Below, piece after piece: positions 53,087 through 63,936 of a DNA stretch of 64,000 nt. The stretch lies in NCBI GenBank assembly GCA_021732415.1, contig JAKFVC010000001.1:30001-94000 (forward strand), read 5' to 3'. The notes under the pieces were generated by a model. The model saw nothing but the letters and a program-made list of their open reading frames with translations. It was not told where the DNA came from and made no database searches. The DNA comes from Planctomycetaceae bacterium (GTDB taxonomy: Bacteria > Planctomycetota > Planctomycetia > Planctomycetales > Planctomycetaceae). The position numbers and the translations under genes were made by a program. Each line of letters begins with the position of its first letter. The first letter of the stretch is position 1.

Positions 53087-55795
53087 TTAAATCGACAATG
53101 GAACCCGAGAGTCCTCCAGGACGCCTGTGGCTTCGAAGGTTTCGATTCGCTTTTGCAGCGTGTCGCGGATCGTTACCAGGCGCTGGCCTTGCTGGATCTT
53201 TTGTCCGTTGTGATCAGTAACGTAAAACACGTCCAGGACCTGATCGATGTGCGTCGCGATCTTCGCCACACTGACCGACAGATCCAGATCGAGCAGCGTC
53301 TTGGTGATGACGTACAGCAAGCCGGTGCGGTCGTCGGCGAAGACGTCGATCACACTGCACTTATCCGACGAGTCATTGTCGATCACGACCCGCGTCGGCA
53401 TCTTCACGACCATGTGTGCAGCGATTTGATGGCGAGTATTGGTCGCGAACAATTCGGCGACCGTGTTGCGGCCCAGCAAGACGCCCTGAATCGCCGCTCC
53501 GATTTCCTGCATGCGCGATTCGGGCACGGCTCCAAAATAGTCGTGATCGATGACGCGGAAACTGTCGAGAATCACTCCCTCCGTCGTGGTCGCAATCTGA
53601 GCGGACAAGATATCCAGCCGCTTCGCTGCCAGCGTCCCGGCCATCTTGCTGAAACAGCCCGATCCGATGCGATCTCGAGCAATCACGCGGAATTCGACGG
53701 TTTTTGTCTCGGCATCAAATGCCGACCGCACATGGACTGTATCGTCCCGCAGAGTCTGCATTAAACCCAGAACGGCAGCCAATTCGACGGGCGCCGTATC
53801 GACAACGTACTGTCGTGGCAGGGTATCAAAGGTGGACTCAATCCACTCCTCAGTGAATTGCCCAGACTGGACTGCCGCAGCCATTTCCAGTTGCACGGCA
53901 TCTCGTTTGCGCCGCAGCAATTCTTGCTCGTGCTGATGGACCGACTGGCCGCTGAGGACCTCCAGCACACGCCGATAAAGATCGGCAAGGAGCCCGGCTT
54001 TCCAGGAGGTCCAGGTTTCCGGCCCGACCGCGATCATGTCCGCGGCGCTCAGGACATAGAGCATTCGCAGAATCTCAACGCTGCCGACATCGCGGCTGAA
54101 GGGGAGATAGACTTCAGGATCCGCCAGGTTACGTCGCAGGGCCAGGTCGGGCATGACGAGATGCTTCTGAACCAGAAACATCAGCATCTCGCGCTTGTGA
54201 GCCGTCAGCCCGAGACGCTCCGCGACGTGCCCCGCCAGTTCCTTCCCCAGAGTGCTGTGGTCCTGGGTGCCCCCCTTGCCGACATCGTGCAGGAGCACCG
54301 CCAGATGGAGGACATCTTTGTTATGCACGGCGCGGTAGGCTTCGCCCAGGGTCCCGGAGTCGTTCTCAAAACCGGTGACGGCCTCAATCGCCCGCAAGGT
54401 ATGTTCGTCGACGGTGTAGTGGTGATATTGATTGAATTGCAGCAAAAACCGCGTGCGGCTGAATTCGGGAATCGCCCGTTCGAGGACCCCGGTTTCGTAC
54501 ATGCTCCGCAAGATTTTTCCCAGCGCGGGACCTCGCTGAAAGATCGAAACGGTCAGAGCGGCCTCTTCGGTAGTACACAGATTCGACAACTTCGGAGTGG
54601 CCAGCGCGACTGCTTCGGCCAACTCGGGAGCGACTCCAACCCGATAGAGACTCGCCAGCTCGTAGAGCTTGAGGATCTGCTCGAGACTGCCACACAGCGT
54701 CGTCCGGTAACCGAGCTGGACATCAATCTCATCCATCCCGACCAGAAAGACATCGTTTGCACGGTGCCGCATGACGAACTTCAACAATCGCGACGCAAGC
54801 GACCGGGGGCGTTGCAGCGTAATGAACCGCTTCACGATTCGCGCGACATTCGCCGTATGGTGAAAGTACTGCTGCATGAACTGGACGGCCGGATGGTTTC
54901 CATCCACTTCCAGAAATCCACGTTCCTGGGCAATCCGGGCCTGTTCATCGCGCGAGAGGACGTCCTGCGGCTTGCCAGCAGCAAAGTGCAGATCGATGCG
55001 GACACGAGACAGGAATTCATGGGCCTGCTGCAAGTCGTGATACTCGTCGCGATTCAACGCCCCCAGCCGCTTCAACATTCCCGGATCTGCCGTCTGCCGG
55101 CGAGCATAGCCGATCCATTTAAGCAGTTGGATGTCGCGCAACCCACCCGCTGATTTCTTGACGTCGGGCTGCAACTGCTGAACGGTGCCGTCCCCCTCTT
55201 GGAACTCGGCCTGCCGGGACGCCACGCACTCATCGATGAAGACCGTCTGACGCAGACGAATGACGTTCTTGTAGAACTTCCGATGCAGTGATTCGCCGAG
55301 TTCCTGGTTACCCCATAAGGGGCGGATTTCCACAAGCGATGTCGCAAACTGCAGATCGGTCTTGGCCATCGCCAGGGCATCGTGAAACGTACGAACGCTG
55401 TGCCCCAGCTTCACCCAGGCATCCCACAAATCACGGACGACTTGCGATGTGGCCTGCTGGATGATTTCGTTCGTGTGTACGTCGGGCTGATAAAGAAACA
55501 GCAGATCGACGTCCGAATAGGGACACATTTCGCCGCGACCCGACCCCCCCACCGCCAACACCACCAGGCGTTTCTGGATGAGGGCCCGCACTTCCGGCGT
55601 GACGTCAGCGAGTGCTTCGTCCAGCAAATCGACTACCAGCTTGTCTGCCGATTCGGACAGGGTCGCCAGCAGGCTGACGCCATCCGCACCCTCCCGAAAA
55701 CGACGCTGCACCTGTTCGCGCATGTCGCTGACCCGCTTCCGGTTCGCGGCGATACGCTCCAGAGGAGTCGTTGTGCCCTGGGGAACAGCGGTCAT
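53087..55795 (-). CDS. glnD: PII uridylyltransferase / uridylyl-removing enzyme
   Basis: A 902-residue nitrogen-status sensor that uridylylates and deuridylylates PII. The nucleotidyltransferase motif is GGSGRGEMCPYSDVDLLFLY at residues 83-102, with the two Asp at 95 and 97. The HD hydrolase domain has LLHDVGKGGTQDHSTLG (HD at 503-504). Two C-terminal ACT domains (about 690-902) bind glutamine. Length and order match E. coli GlnD. It lies last in the amtB-PII-PII cluster on the minus strand, 190 bp after the second PII gene, and is convergent with thiE. Confidence 0.95.
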   Translation of the reverse strand: MTAVPQGTTTPLERIAANRKRVSDMREQVQRRFREGADGVSLLATLSESADKLVVDLLDEALADVTPEVRALIQKRLVVLAVGGSGRGEMCPYSDVDLLFLYQPDVHTNEIIQQATSQVVRDLWDAWVKLGHSVRTFHDALAMAKTDLQFATSLVEIRPLWGNQELGESLHRKFYKNVIRLRQTVFIDECVASRQAEFQEGDGTVQQLQPDVKKSAGGLRDIQLLKWIGYARRQTADPGMLKRLGALNRDEYHDLQQAHEFLSRVRIDLHFAAGKPQDVLSRDEQARIAQERGFLEVDGNHPAVQFMQQYFHHTANVARIVKRFITLQRPRSLASRLLKFVMRHRANDVFLVGMDEIDVQLGYRTTLCGSLEQILKLYELASLYRVGVAPELAEAVALATPKLSNLCTTEEAALTVSIFQRGPALGKILRSMYETGVLERAIPEFSRTRFLLQFNQYHHYTVDEHTLRAIEAVTGFENDSGTLGEAYRAVHNKDVLHLAVLLHDVGKGGTQDHSTLGKELAGHVAERLGLTAHKREMLMFLVQKHLVMPDLALRRNLADPEVYLPFSRDVGSVEILRMLYVLSAADMIAVGPETWTSWKAGLLADLYRRVLEVLSGQSVHQHEQELLRRKRDAVQLEMAAAVQSGQFTEEWIESTFDTLPRQYVVDTAPVELAAVLGLMQTLRDDTVHVRSAFDAETKTVEFRVIARDRIGSGCFSKMAGTLAAKRLDILSAQIATTTEGVILDSFRVIDHDYFGAVPESRMQEIGAAIQGVLLGRNTVAELFATNTRHQIAAHMVVKMPTRVVIDNDSSDKCSVIDVFADDRTGLLYVITKTLLDLDLSVSVAKIATHIDQVLDVFYVTDHNGQKIQQGQRLVTIRDTLQKRIETFEATGVLEDSRVPLSI

Positions 55796-55985
55796 AATGG
55801 GGACTCACGTGCGACGGCCAACAAAAATCGTTGCGTTATGACCCGAGCGACTCGTCCGTCAAGCATGAATATTGAGACGTCACGCTCCCCACTCAGGAAG
55901 GACAGTCTTGTCCGTCTTTCTGTGAGGAACGATATCTAGCCGAGACAGTCTTGGTGAGCGCCGGACAGGTTTGTCCGGCCTGCTT

Positions 55986-57037
<1,052 letters not shown>

Positions 57038-57152
57038 TCACTCCGCTGGTACCGCCTGGCAGGTCCTGTCAGGCAGTGCCATATGTTAATTGTGGACCAG
57101 TGTCAGCCCACCGCAAGGGGTCGGCGACACGATAACGACGTTTCTTCGGATA

Positions 57153-58553
57153 TCAGTAGAAGATATACCCTTCTTCACCATGCAGCGCGACATCCAACCC
57201 TTGCAGCTCTTCCTGCTGACTCACCCGCAAGCCCATGGTCGCGTCGAGAATCTTCAGCAGAATGACCGTCACCACGACACTGAGGACAATGGCGGCGACG
57301 ACTCCAACACATTGATTGAACACCTGTTGCGAATTTCCTTCCAGCAAACCTTGCGGAAGGGGCTTGCCGAGAACATGTCGTGTGGCAAACACACCGGTCA
57401 GAATGGCCCCCAGGGTCCCTCCGATGCCGTGCACCCCGAACGCATCAAGAGCATCGTCGTACTTGAATTTGGATTTAACAACAGTACAGAAATAGAAGCA
57501 GACAGCGGCACCCGCCACGCCGAAGATGATCGCCGAGATCGGCGTCACCATGCCACAGGCCGGTGTGATGCAGACCAGTCCCGCCAGCGCTCCCGAACAC
57601 GCACCCAGGATGCTCGGTTTGCCTCGCAGAATCCATTCCAGCCCGGCCCAGACAACGGTACCGGCCGCACCAGCGAGGTGCGTCGCGACAAATGCGTTCA
57701 CCGCCATACGATTCGCACCGAGAGCACTCCCCGCATTGAATCCGAACCAGCCCACCCACAGCAAACCTGTGCCAATGCAAGTATAGGTGAGATTGTGCGG
57801 CGGCATCGGCTCCTGGCCAAAACCCAGGCGTTTGCCAATCAAAATGGCACAAACCAAGGCAGAAAAGCCCGAGCTGATGTGCACCACAGTGCCACCGGCG
57901 AAGTCGAACGACGCATAAGTGCCGACGTACAGCCAGCCATTCGCAGACCAGACCCAGTGTGCCAGCGGACAATAGACAAACGTCCCCCATAACGCGGAAA
58001 ACACGACCATTGTGCTGAATTTCATGCGTTCCGCAAACGCACCGCCGATGATGCCGGGCGTCACGATGAAGAACATCATCTGGTAGACCATGTGCAGCGA
58101 CTTCGGCAGGGTCCCTTCCATCGGCGTAATGAGCTTGCCTTGCGATTCATCCCAGTGCGGCATGACTCCATTCAGCAATAGGAAATCTCCGCCACCGACA
58201 AACCCGCCGAGCACATCTGAACCGAATGCCAGACTGTATCCATAAGTCGCCCAGATCAGCGACATCATGCCCATCAGAAAGACGCACTGCATCATCACGC
58301 CGAGGACGTTTTTCTTGCGGACCAGACCACTATAAAACATGGCCAGGCCAGGCGCCGTCATCATCAAGACAAGTGCGGCGGAAACCAAAATCCACGCGGT
58401 ATCAGCGGCACTAAAGTTGGCCTCCGGATCCGGTGCCGGCGCAGATGCCGCGGGGACAGTCGCCGGGGGGGGCGCAGGATCAGCCCAGGCCATGCTGCCG
58501 CAGAGCAAAATGAATGCGAAAACGAGGCCAGAACGGCCGATACCACCGAACAT
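57153..58553 (-). CDS. amtB: Ammonium transporter AmtB
   Basis: A 466-residue ammonium channel. After the signal (FGGIGRSGLVFAFILLCGSMAWA), eleven transmembrane helices follow. Family blocks: DTAWILVSAALVLMMTAPGLAMFYSGLVRKKNVLGVMMQ, HWVWSANGWLY, DFAGGTVVHISSGFSALV, NAGSALGANRMAVNAFVATHLAGAAG and LDAFGVHGIGGTLGAILTG. The pore His pair lies in VVHIS and GVHGIGG. GAGGAG at about 6 nt supports ATG 58553 over the in-frame upstream starts. First gene of the amtB-glnK-glnB-glnD cluster, so ammonium uptake and PII signalling are encoded together. Confidence 0.95.
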   Translation of the reverse strand: MFGGIGRSGLVFAFILLCGSMAWADPAPPPATVPAASAPAPDPEANFSAADTAWILVSAALVLMMTAPGLAMFYSGLVRKKNVLGVMMQCVFLMGMMSLIWATYGYSLAFGSDVLGGFVGGGDFLLLNGVMPHWDESQGKLITPMEGTLPKSLHMVYQMMFFIVTPGIIGGAFAERMKFSTMVVFSALWGTFVYCPLAHWVWSANGWLYVGTYASFDFAGGTVVHISSGFSALVCAILIGKRLGFGQEPMPPHNLTYTCIGTGLLWVGWFGFNAGSALGANRMAVNAFVATHLAGAAGTVVWAGLEWILRGKPSILGACSGALAGLVCITPACGMVTPISAIIFGVAGAAVCFYFCTVVKSKFKYDDALDAFGVHGIGGTLGAILTGVFATRHVLGKPLPQGLLEGNSQQVFNQCVGVVAAIVLSVVVTVILLKILDATMGLRVSQQEELQGLDVALHGEEGYIFY

Positions 58554-59034
58554 CAGAAACTCCTCACTGCGCGTACGAACACTAACAGACATGGCAACTT
58601 CAATTGTGCCACTCTCGTCTAAAGTTGCCACCCGCGAGCGTGGGCGGCACAGAACAGTATTCAAACATACGCTACATGGAGGCAGTTTGTCCACGACGGC
58701 TCATGACGAGCACCACGCTTCACCTCGTGGCGGCAGACAAACCTATCCGATGACAGCTCAAAGACTTCACGAAGTTCCCAGCCTAGATGGAGAGAGCGCT
58801 CCTTAGGCGGCGACCTTCGCGAAAAATTACTATAACATTCCCGGCAAGACACTGTCCAGCGTGCATAGAAAGAATGACAAGCTGCCCAAAAAAACAGCAA
58901 AACATTCTTGGCAGAGGACAATCGGCGGCGACGAATGGTGGTCGGTGTTTAAAAACTCAAGGAAACCTCACCCGGCCAAGGAAGCCCTGCCGCGAACTGT
59001 TGCATGTCTCGACTCATTCAGTGGCAAGCTGCGA
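58554..59034. other. Promoter region of the amtB cluster
   Basis: About 480 bp upstream of amtB, also the downstream side of the esterase gene. The inverted repeat 58592-58630 lies 38-77 bp before the amtB start. No gene is supported; small frames have no support. Confidence 0.45.
58592..58630. promoter_or_regulatory. Candidate operator upstream of amtB
   Basis: A perfect 9-bp inverted repeat TGGCAACTT (58592-58600) and AAGTTGCCA (58622-58630), 38-77 bp upstream of the amtB ATG on the coding side. Could bind a nitrogen regulator, but its identity is unknown and it may be chance. Confidence 0.3.
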
Positions 59035-60234
59035 TCAAGGCTGTTTCTTCAGATCGAAATCGAATGTGTTGGGTTTGTCGCCGCTGACCATCACGCGGAG
59101 GCCACTGTTCTCACGCGCGATTTCTTGGACATCCTCCAGAGTCTGCCGGTGAGTGATATCTCCCTGATTGACGACGCGCACCGAATATTCGCCAGGCAAG
59201 ACTCCACGTTCTTTCGCAAGCTTAAAATTGCCGTTGGAAATCATGGCAAAACCGACCGGCTTGTACTTGGAGTCGGCGGGAACCAGTGTCAATTGGCCCC
59301 ACTTGAGCGGTTTCCCGTCCAACGTGATTTTCCCTTGGACAGCAGCGAGCTCTCCGTCCGCTAGGAATCGATTCTGGCGCAACCAGTCCAACAAGCGGTC
59401 TTTCCAAGTAAAGAGTGCGGGGTCTCCCGGAGCCAACCCGACCCCGTGCGGACCTTGCTGGTAGACATGCAGTTCGGCCGGCACCTTGGCTTTGCGCAGG
59501 GCCAGGAAGAATGCTACGCTGTTCTCCGCGGGGACGCCGGTATCATCACCCGTATGGAAGAGGAACGTAGGCGGCGTGTCGCTGGTGACCTGCTTTTCGT
59601 TCGACAGATTATCGAGCAGCTGCGGATCGGGATTTTCGCCGATCAAATTGCGTCCAGATCCCTTGTGGGCAAAATCCGCAGTGAAGCTGACCACCGGATA
59701 ACCCAGAATCGCAAAATCGGGCCGACAACTGACTCGGTCCACGGGATCAGTGGCCTCCTTCTGCCCCGCGTCAAAGTGCGTGGCAGCGGTTGAGGCCAGA
59801 TGCCCCCCCGCGGAAAATCCCATCACGCCAATCCTGTGGGGCGAGATCCCCAGTTTCTCGGCATTGGCCCGAGCGTAACGGATGGCCCGCTGCGCATCGT
59901 TGAGGGGAATCGGATGACGGTACGGTGACAACCGATAGCGCAAGACTAAAGCCGTGACACCATGCGAATTGAACCAGTTGGCGACCTGCGAGCCTTCATG
60001 GTCCATGGCAATGATGCCATACCCGCCCCCGGGACAGATCACGACGGCCGCCCCATTGGCCTTATCTTTCGGCGGCAGATGAATGCGCACCGAGGGGCGA
60101 TCGGGCTCTTCCGTACCAGTCGCACCAGGAACTTTGTCGGGATACAACGGAGTCGGTTCGGGGCCCGCCGCCCAAGTGGGAACGGCTCCCATCGCGAGGA
60201 TAAACGAAATGGTCAACATTGCGCGGCGCAGCAT
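59035..60234 (-). CDS. Secreted esterase/lipase-like alpha/beta hydrolase with C-terminal domain
   Basis: A 399-residue exported hydrolase of the BD-FAE / acetyl-xylan-esterase branch. Signal MLRRAMLTISFILAMGAVPTWA. Oxyanion region VVICPGGGYG, nucleophile elbow GFSAGGHLAST, acid region TGDDTGVPAENS and base in QQGPHGVGLAPGD, then a C-terminal 100-residue domain (GKITLDGKPLKWGQLTLVPADSKYKPVG) that is beta-rich and resembles a carboxypeptidase-regulatory-like fold. ATG 60234 has GGAG upstream; upstream frame is discarded. Esterase action on polysaccharide acyl groups is a family inference. Confidence 0.82.
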   Translation of the reverse strand: MLRRAMLTISFILAMGAVPTWAAGPEPTPLYPDKVPGATGTEEPDRPSVRIHLPPKDKANGAAVVICPGGGYGIIAMDHEGSQVANWFNSHGVTALVLRYRLSPYRHPIPLNDAQRAIRYARANAEKLGISPHRIGVMGFSAGGHLASTAATHFDAGQKEATDPVDRVSCRPDFAILGYPVVSFTADFAHKGSGRNLIGENPDPQLLDNLSNEKQVTSDTPPTFLFHTGDDTGVPAENSVAFFLALRKAKVPAELHVYQQGPHGVGLAPGDPALFTWKDRLLDWLRQNRFLADGELAAVQGKITLDGKPLKWGQLTLVPADSKYKPVGFAMISNGNFKLAKERGVLPGEYSVRVVNQGDITHRQTLEDVQEIARENSGLRVMVSGDKPNTFDFDLKKQP

Positions 60235-60325
60235 GAATGACTCCTGGTGACAATCGAAGCGAGGACTGAATCGTTCTGCATATGATGGCCTGCCCAGTCC
60301 GCGAATTCTACCGCATGGTGGATTT

Positions 60326-60410
60326 GGTTCGGCTCTGCCGAACCTGTAGCCCGACTCTCTGAGTCGGGTTCTTCTCCGTTTCAAGCTCCCGACTCGGAGA
60401 GTCGGGCTAC
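60326..60410. repeat. REP pair (GTAG family) with upstream hairpin
   Basis: Units 60346-60368 and 60388-60410 in inverted orientation (23 bp, one mismatch) with GTAGCC heads. A further hairpin GGTTCGG-CTCTG-CCGAACC lies at 60326-60344. Between divergent esterase and CehA-like genes. Confidence 0.85.
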
Positions 60411-60548
60411 GGGTTTGCGAACGATGAAAAACCGATGAGGATCAATCCCCATGTTCGATTCGAGAATCCCCCGTAGCTATGATGCGGGCACAATTCACAG
60501 ACACCGTGATGACTCCACAGAGCCGGAACAAAAGACGAGGAACTGAGC

Positions 60549-63143
60549 ATGATTCGCAGGAAACAACTGATTGCCGGCTGCACGGCAGCCGTGATTGGAT
60601 TGGTCGTCTGGGGGCAGGCGCAGGATAGCTCGGCACCAGTCGAAGTGGCTCGATTGACGGCGGAGAACTGGAAACAATTCGCTCCTGAAGGCAAAGAGGT
60701 CGATGCCATCGTCGGCGATATCGTCCTGCGGAATGCCTATTTGACGGCGGTGATCGCCCAGCCGTTGGCGACGCGCAACGCCAACATGACAGTGAAGCAG
60801 GTCGCCGGAGCGTTGATCGATCTCACCACGCGCGAGGCGCCCAGCGATCAACTGAGTGCTTACTATCCCGGGCAGCGGCAGTTTGCGTTCCGCGAATGGA
60901 AGATCATCGGACCGCAGAAGATGCCCCTGGATCTCGAATCTCAATCGCAGACCACGGCGAAATCGGTGTCCGTCCAGCTTGAAGCCCCCGCGACCGAGGG
61001 GCAGCCGGCCATAACCGTCACGTATCAGCTCGAACACGACGAACCGTTTCTGACAGTCTCGACCAGATTCACCAATCCCGGTGCCAAGCCGCTGGTTGTC
61101 CCGCTGGTTGATGATCTGCGAATCGATTCTGGTAAAGAATTGATGGTGAAGTCTCCTAATGGGAAAGGCACAACCTTCTGGGCTCATGATCGCTTCTGGA
61201 AACAAGCGTATGCGATCGACTGCGCGGGCGTGTCGATGGACATGAACAGCGATGCGAAGACATCCACCATCAAGTATCAAATCCGTGGCGATGACAAAGT
61301 GACCTTAATGCCCGGAGACGAGTTTGAATTCACACGCTGGCTGTTTGTCGGCCAGGATCTGCTCGAAGCCCACGCGCTCGCGGCAGAGATGCGTGGAGAA
61401 ACGATACCCCGCGTGCAGATTCGTGTCGTCGGTGAACTGGGAGGCATCCAGCAGGCCGAAGTCACCTTCCGCCAAGGAGACGCTCTCTACGGCAGCGGCT
61501 GGACCGACAACAAAGGATTTCTGCCAACCGCCCTGCCCCCGGGAGAATACGCGGTCTCAGTCCAGGCGCAGGGTGTGGAGATTGCTCGAGATCTCAAGTA
61601 CCGCCAGGAGAAAACCAGTGACACGACTCAAGAACTGCGGGTCTCGAATTATCGCCCTGGAAAAGTGGTCGCGAAAATCACCGATGCCGAAGGACAACCG
61701 ATCCCGTGCAAGGTGGAGTTTCTGGCTCAAGCGGGAACACCACAACCTGACTTCGGCCCCGCAACCGCGTCGTTCGGGGTGCAGAATCTCCGCTATGCCC
61801 CGCTGGGAACGTTCGAGCAAACCCTGCCCGCAGGTCAGTACAACGTCACCATCAGTCATGGCCCAGAATTCGACGCCATCTTCACGACGCTAACAATTGA
61901 AACCGGGAAAACCGCTGAGCTCACTGGCCGGTTGAAGCGGACGGTCTCGACGCCCGGTTGGATCAGTGCCGATTATCACAGCCACAGTTCTCCGTCTGGT
62001 GACAACACTGCCAGCCAGGTCGGCCGGGTGCTGAATCATGTCTGCGAGCACCTCGAGTTCGTCCCCTGCACCGAACACAACCGCATCGATACCTACGATC
62101 CGGTCATTGCGGAGCTGGGTGTCGGAAAGTTTATTGGAACGGTATCGGGGATCGAGATGACCGGGCAGCCGCTGCCATTGAATCATCAAAACGCCTTCCC
62201 GATGGTCAGACGGCCGTTTGCCCAGGACGGCGGCGGTCCACTGCCCGATACGGATCCTGCCACGCAAATCGAACGACTGGCACTGTGGGACAAACACAGC
62301 GAGAAACTGGTGCAAGTCAATCATCCGGACTTGGGCTGGATGTTCTACGACAAGGACGGAGACGGCGAGCCTGACAGCGGCTATGACCGCATGCGACCGC
62401 ATATCGGGGCGATGGAAGTGCATCCGATCGATTGCATCCTGAAGCGGACGCCGCAGACTCAGCGTAACGGGATGGAATTCAACAACACGATGTTCGGCTG
62501 GCTGCAATTGATCAATCAGGGACAGCGATTTCCGGGCGTGGTGAACTCAGACGCGCATGACAATTTTCATGGCACCGGCTGGTTGAGGAACTGGGTGCAG
62601 AGTTCAACGGACGATCCGACCGAGGTCAAGCCGTTGGACATCGTGGCGGCGACGACTCAGGGACGGCTGATTATGTCCAACGGGCCGTTCCTGGAAGTGA
62701 AAATGAATGAGACCGGCAAATCGGAGTCATTCACTGCTGGCCAGGACCTGGTGGCCACATCGGGCAAGCTGCAATTGCACGTTCGAGTCCAGACCCCGAA
62801 CTGGTTCGACATCGATCATGTCTTCGTACTGGTGAATGGGCAGTTGGCTGAGTCGCTGGATTTCACCCGAGAAAAGCATCCCGAACTTTTCGCGAAAGAG
62901 GGCTCGGTGAAGTTCGATCAGAAGCTGGAATTGATGCTGCCCAAAGATGGCCACGTCATCGTGGTCGCAGCCGGAGAGCAATCGACACTGAAGCGTGTCA
63001 TGGGACCGACGCGCGGAAATGTCAGACCCGTGGCGGTGTCCAATCCCATGTTCGTGGATGTGGACCAGGGGGGCTTCAAGCCGAATCAGGACACGCTGGG
63101 ATATCCGCTGCCGAAGAAGTTTACCGCGCGGAAGGTGCCGTAA
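60549..63143 (+). CDS. CehA/McbA-type PHP-fold metallohydrolase, exported
   Basis: An 864-residue exported protein. Signal MIRRKQLIAGCTAAVIGLVVWG. The first 450 residues are beta-rich (VQLEAPATEGQPAITVTYQLEHDEP, KYRQEKTSDTTQELRV), including a carboxypeptidase-regulatory-like domain (YRPGKVVAKITDAEGQPIPCKVEF). The PHP-like metal centre starts at ADYHSHSSPSGDN (Asp475, His477, His479), with VPCTEHNRID, QVNHPDLGWMFYD and VNSDAHDNF further on, as in the CehA/McbA family. The final 140 residues are beta-rich. Substrate unknown; likely a phosphodiester or ester. GAGGAA precedes the ATG. Convergent with the response regulator. Confidence 0.85.
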   Translation: MIRRKQLIAGCTAAVIGLVVWGQAQDSSAPVEVARLTAENWKQFAPEGKEVDAIVGDIVLRNAYLTAVIAQPLATRNANMTVKQVAGALIDLTTREAPSDQLSAYYPGQRQFAFREWKIIGPQKMPLDLESQSQTTAKSVSVQLEAPATEGQPAITVTYQLEHDEPFLTVSTRFTNPGAKPLVVPLVDDLRIDSGKELMVKSPNGKGTTFWAHDRFWKQAYAIDCAGVSMDMNSDAKTSTIKYQIRGDDKVTLMPGDEFEFTRWLFVGQDLLEAHALAAEMRGETIPRVQIRVVGELGGIQQAEVTFRQGDALYGSGWTDNKGFLPTALPPGEYAVSVQAQGVEIARDLKYRQEKTSDTTQELRVSNYRPGKVVAKITDAEGQPIPCKVEFLAQAGTPQPDFGPATASFGVQNLRYAPLGTFEQTLPAGQYNVTISHGPEFDAIFTTLTIETGKTAELTGRLKRTVSTPGWISADYHSHSSPSGDNTASQVGRVLNHVCEHLEFVPCTEHNRIDTYDPVIAELGVGKFIGTVSGIEMTGQPLPLNHQNAFPMVRRPFAQDGGGPLPDTDPATQIERLALWDKHSEKLVQVNHPDLGWMFYDKDGDGEPDSGYDRMRPHIGAMEVHPIDCILKRTPQTQRNGMEFNNTMFGWLQLINQGQRFPGVVNSDAHDNFHGTGWLRNWVQSSTDDPTEVKPLDIVAATTQGRLIMSNGPFLEVKMNETGKSESFTAGQDLVATSGKLQLHVRVQTPNWFDIDHVFVLVNGQLAESLDFTREKHPELFAKEGSVKFDQKLELMLPKDGHVIVVAAGEQSTLKRVMGPTRGNVRPVAVSNPMFVDVDQGGFKPNQDTLGYPLPKKFTARKVP

Positions 63144-63159
63144 GCTGCTGCAGCAATAA

Positions 63160-63242
63160 ATAAGTCCCATTGGTCCCACAAGTCCTATCCGTCCCATGTA
63201 TTTCATGGGACTTATGGGACACAGGGGACGAATGGGACTTAT
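63160..63242. repeat. ATGGGACTTATGGGA-type inverted repeat, copy 3
   Basis: The arms 63160-63197 and 63205-63242 are 38 bp with a 7-bp loop and several mismatches, built of ATGGGACTT-like units. In the gap between convergent CehA-like and response-regulator genes. Confidence 0.85.
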
Positions 63243-63256
63243 GAGATCCAGGCAAC

Positions 63257-63661
63257 CTATACTTTGGCTTCGGTCGCACATTCGCCGACCGGCAACAGTT
63301 TTTCGACGACTCGCAGAAAATGGGGCACGTCAAACGGTTTGTGCAGCCAGCCGTCAGCACCGCGGGCTTCGGCCATTTCGCGGTGGCGAACTTCGTTACT
63401 GCCGGACATCATGATCACGGGCAGCCGGCGAACCGTACGCGCCTTCAGGCTGTCCAAGACGGCGATTCCCGAGCGGTGGGGAATCATCAAATCGCAGATG
63501 ACCAGATCCGGGGCGTCCCGTTCGGCTCGCGCCATCCCGGCGGTGCCATCTTGCGCCAGAATGACTTCGTAACCGAGCTCGGTCAAAATCAGTTCGAGAG
63601 TGTCGCGGATGTCCTGATCGTCATCGACGACCAGCACACGAGGCTTCGAGGGGGCCAACAC
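63257..63661 (-). CDS. Receiver-only response regulator (CheY-like)
   Basis: A 134-residue single-domain receiver. Acidic pocket DDD in VLVVDDDQDI, phosphorylatable Asp in LVICDLMIPHRSG, Ser of MMSGSN and Lys in LHKPFD are all present. No output domain, so it likely acts by protein interaction. GTG 63661 is preferred because AAGGAG lies 8 nt upstream; the GTG at 63703 lacks a binding site. No histidine kinase lies beside it in the window. Confidence 0.9.
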   Translation of the reverse strand: MLAPSKPRVLVVDDDQDIRDTLELILTELGYEVILAQDGTAGMARAERDAPDLVICDLMIPHRSGIAVLDSLKARTVRRLPVIMMSGSNEVRHREMAEARGADGWLHKPFDVPHFLRVVEKLLPVGECATEAKV

Positions 63662-63883
63662 GGTTTGCTCTCCTTGCACCGCAGCTTCGTTGATGGGGCT
63701 CACGACAAAGTGTGCCTTCTATCTGTAAAAACTGTAGGTCAAGAAATCCGTGACAAGGTGATTTTTGGAAACACACGACACCTGGGCCTGAGTGTTTCGT
63801 TCAAAATACCAACATTACCGACTATACCGAGAATGTCGCGCAGCACGACATTCAGCAAGACCAGATCAGGGGTTGTCAGACCT

Positions 63884-63925
63884 CTTTAGAAATGTCACAG
63901 GGTCTGCCGCTTTAGAAATGTCACA
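63884..63925 (+). repeat. Two 16-bp direct repeats, 26-bp period
   Basis: CTTTAGAAATGTCACA at 63884-63899 and 63910-63925. Such short tandem TGTCAC-containing repeats resemble the multiple terminal repeats of some IS elements, but no transposase is in view. Confidence 0.55.
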
Positions 63926-63936
63926 TTCCCTCTTGG

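Noticed and set aside
58592..58610. Sigma-54-like TGGCAC...TTGC on the minus strand before amtB
   Set aside because: The spacing between GG and GC is 13, too long for sigma-54 binding. Kept only as an unassigned inverted repeat.
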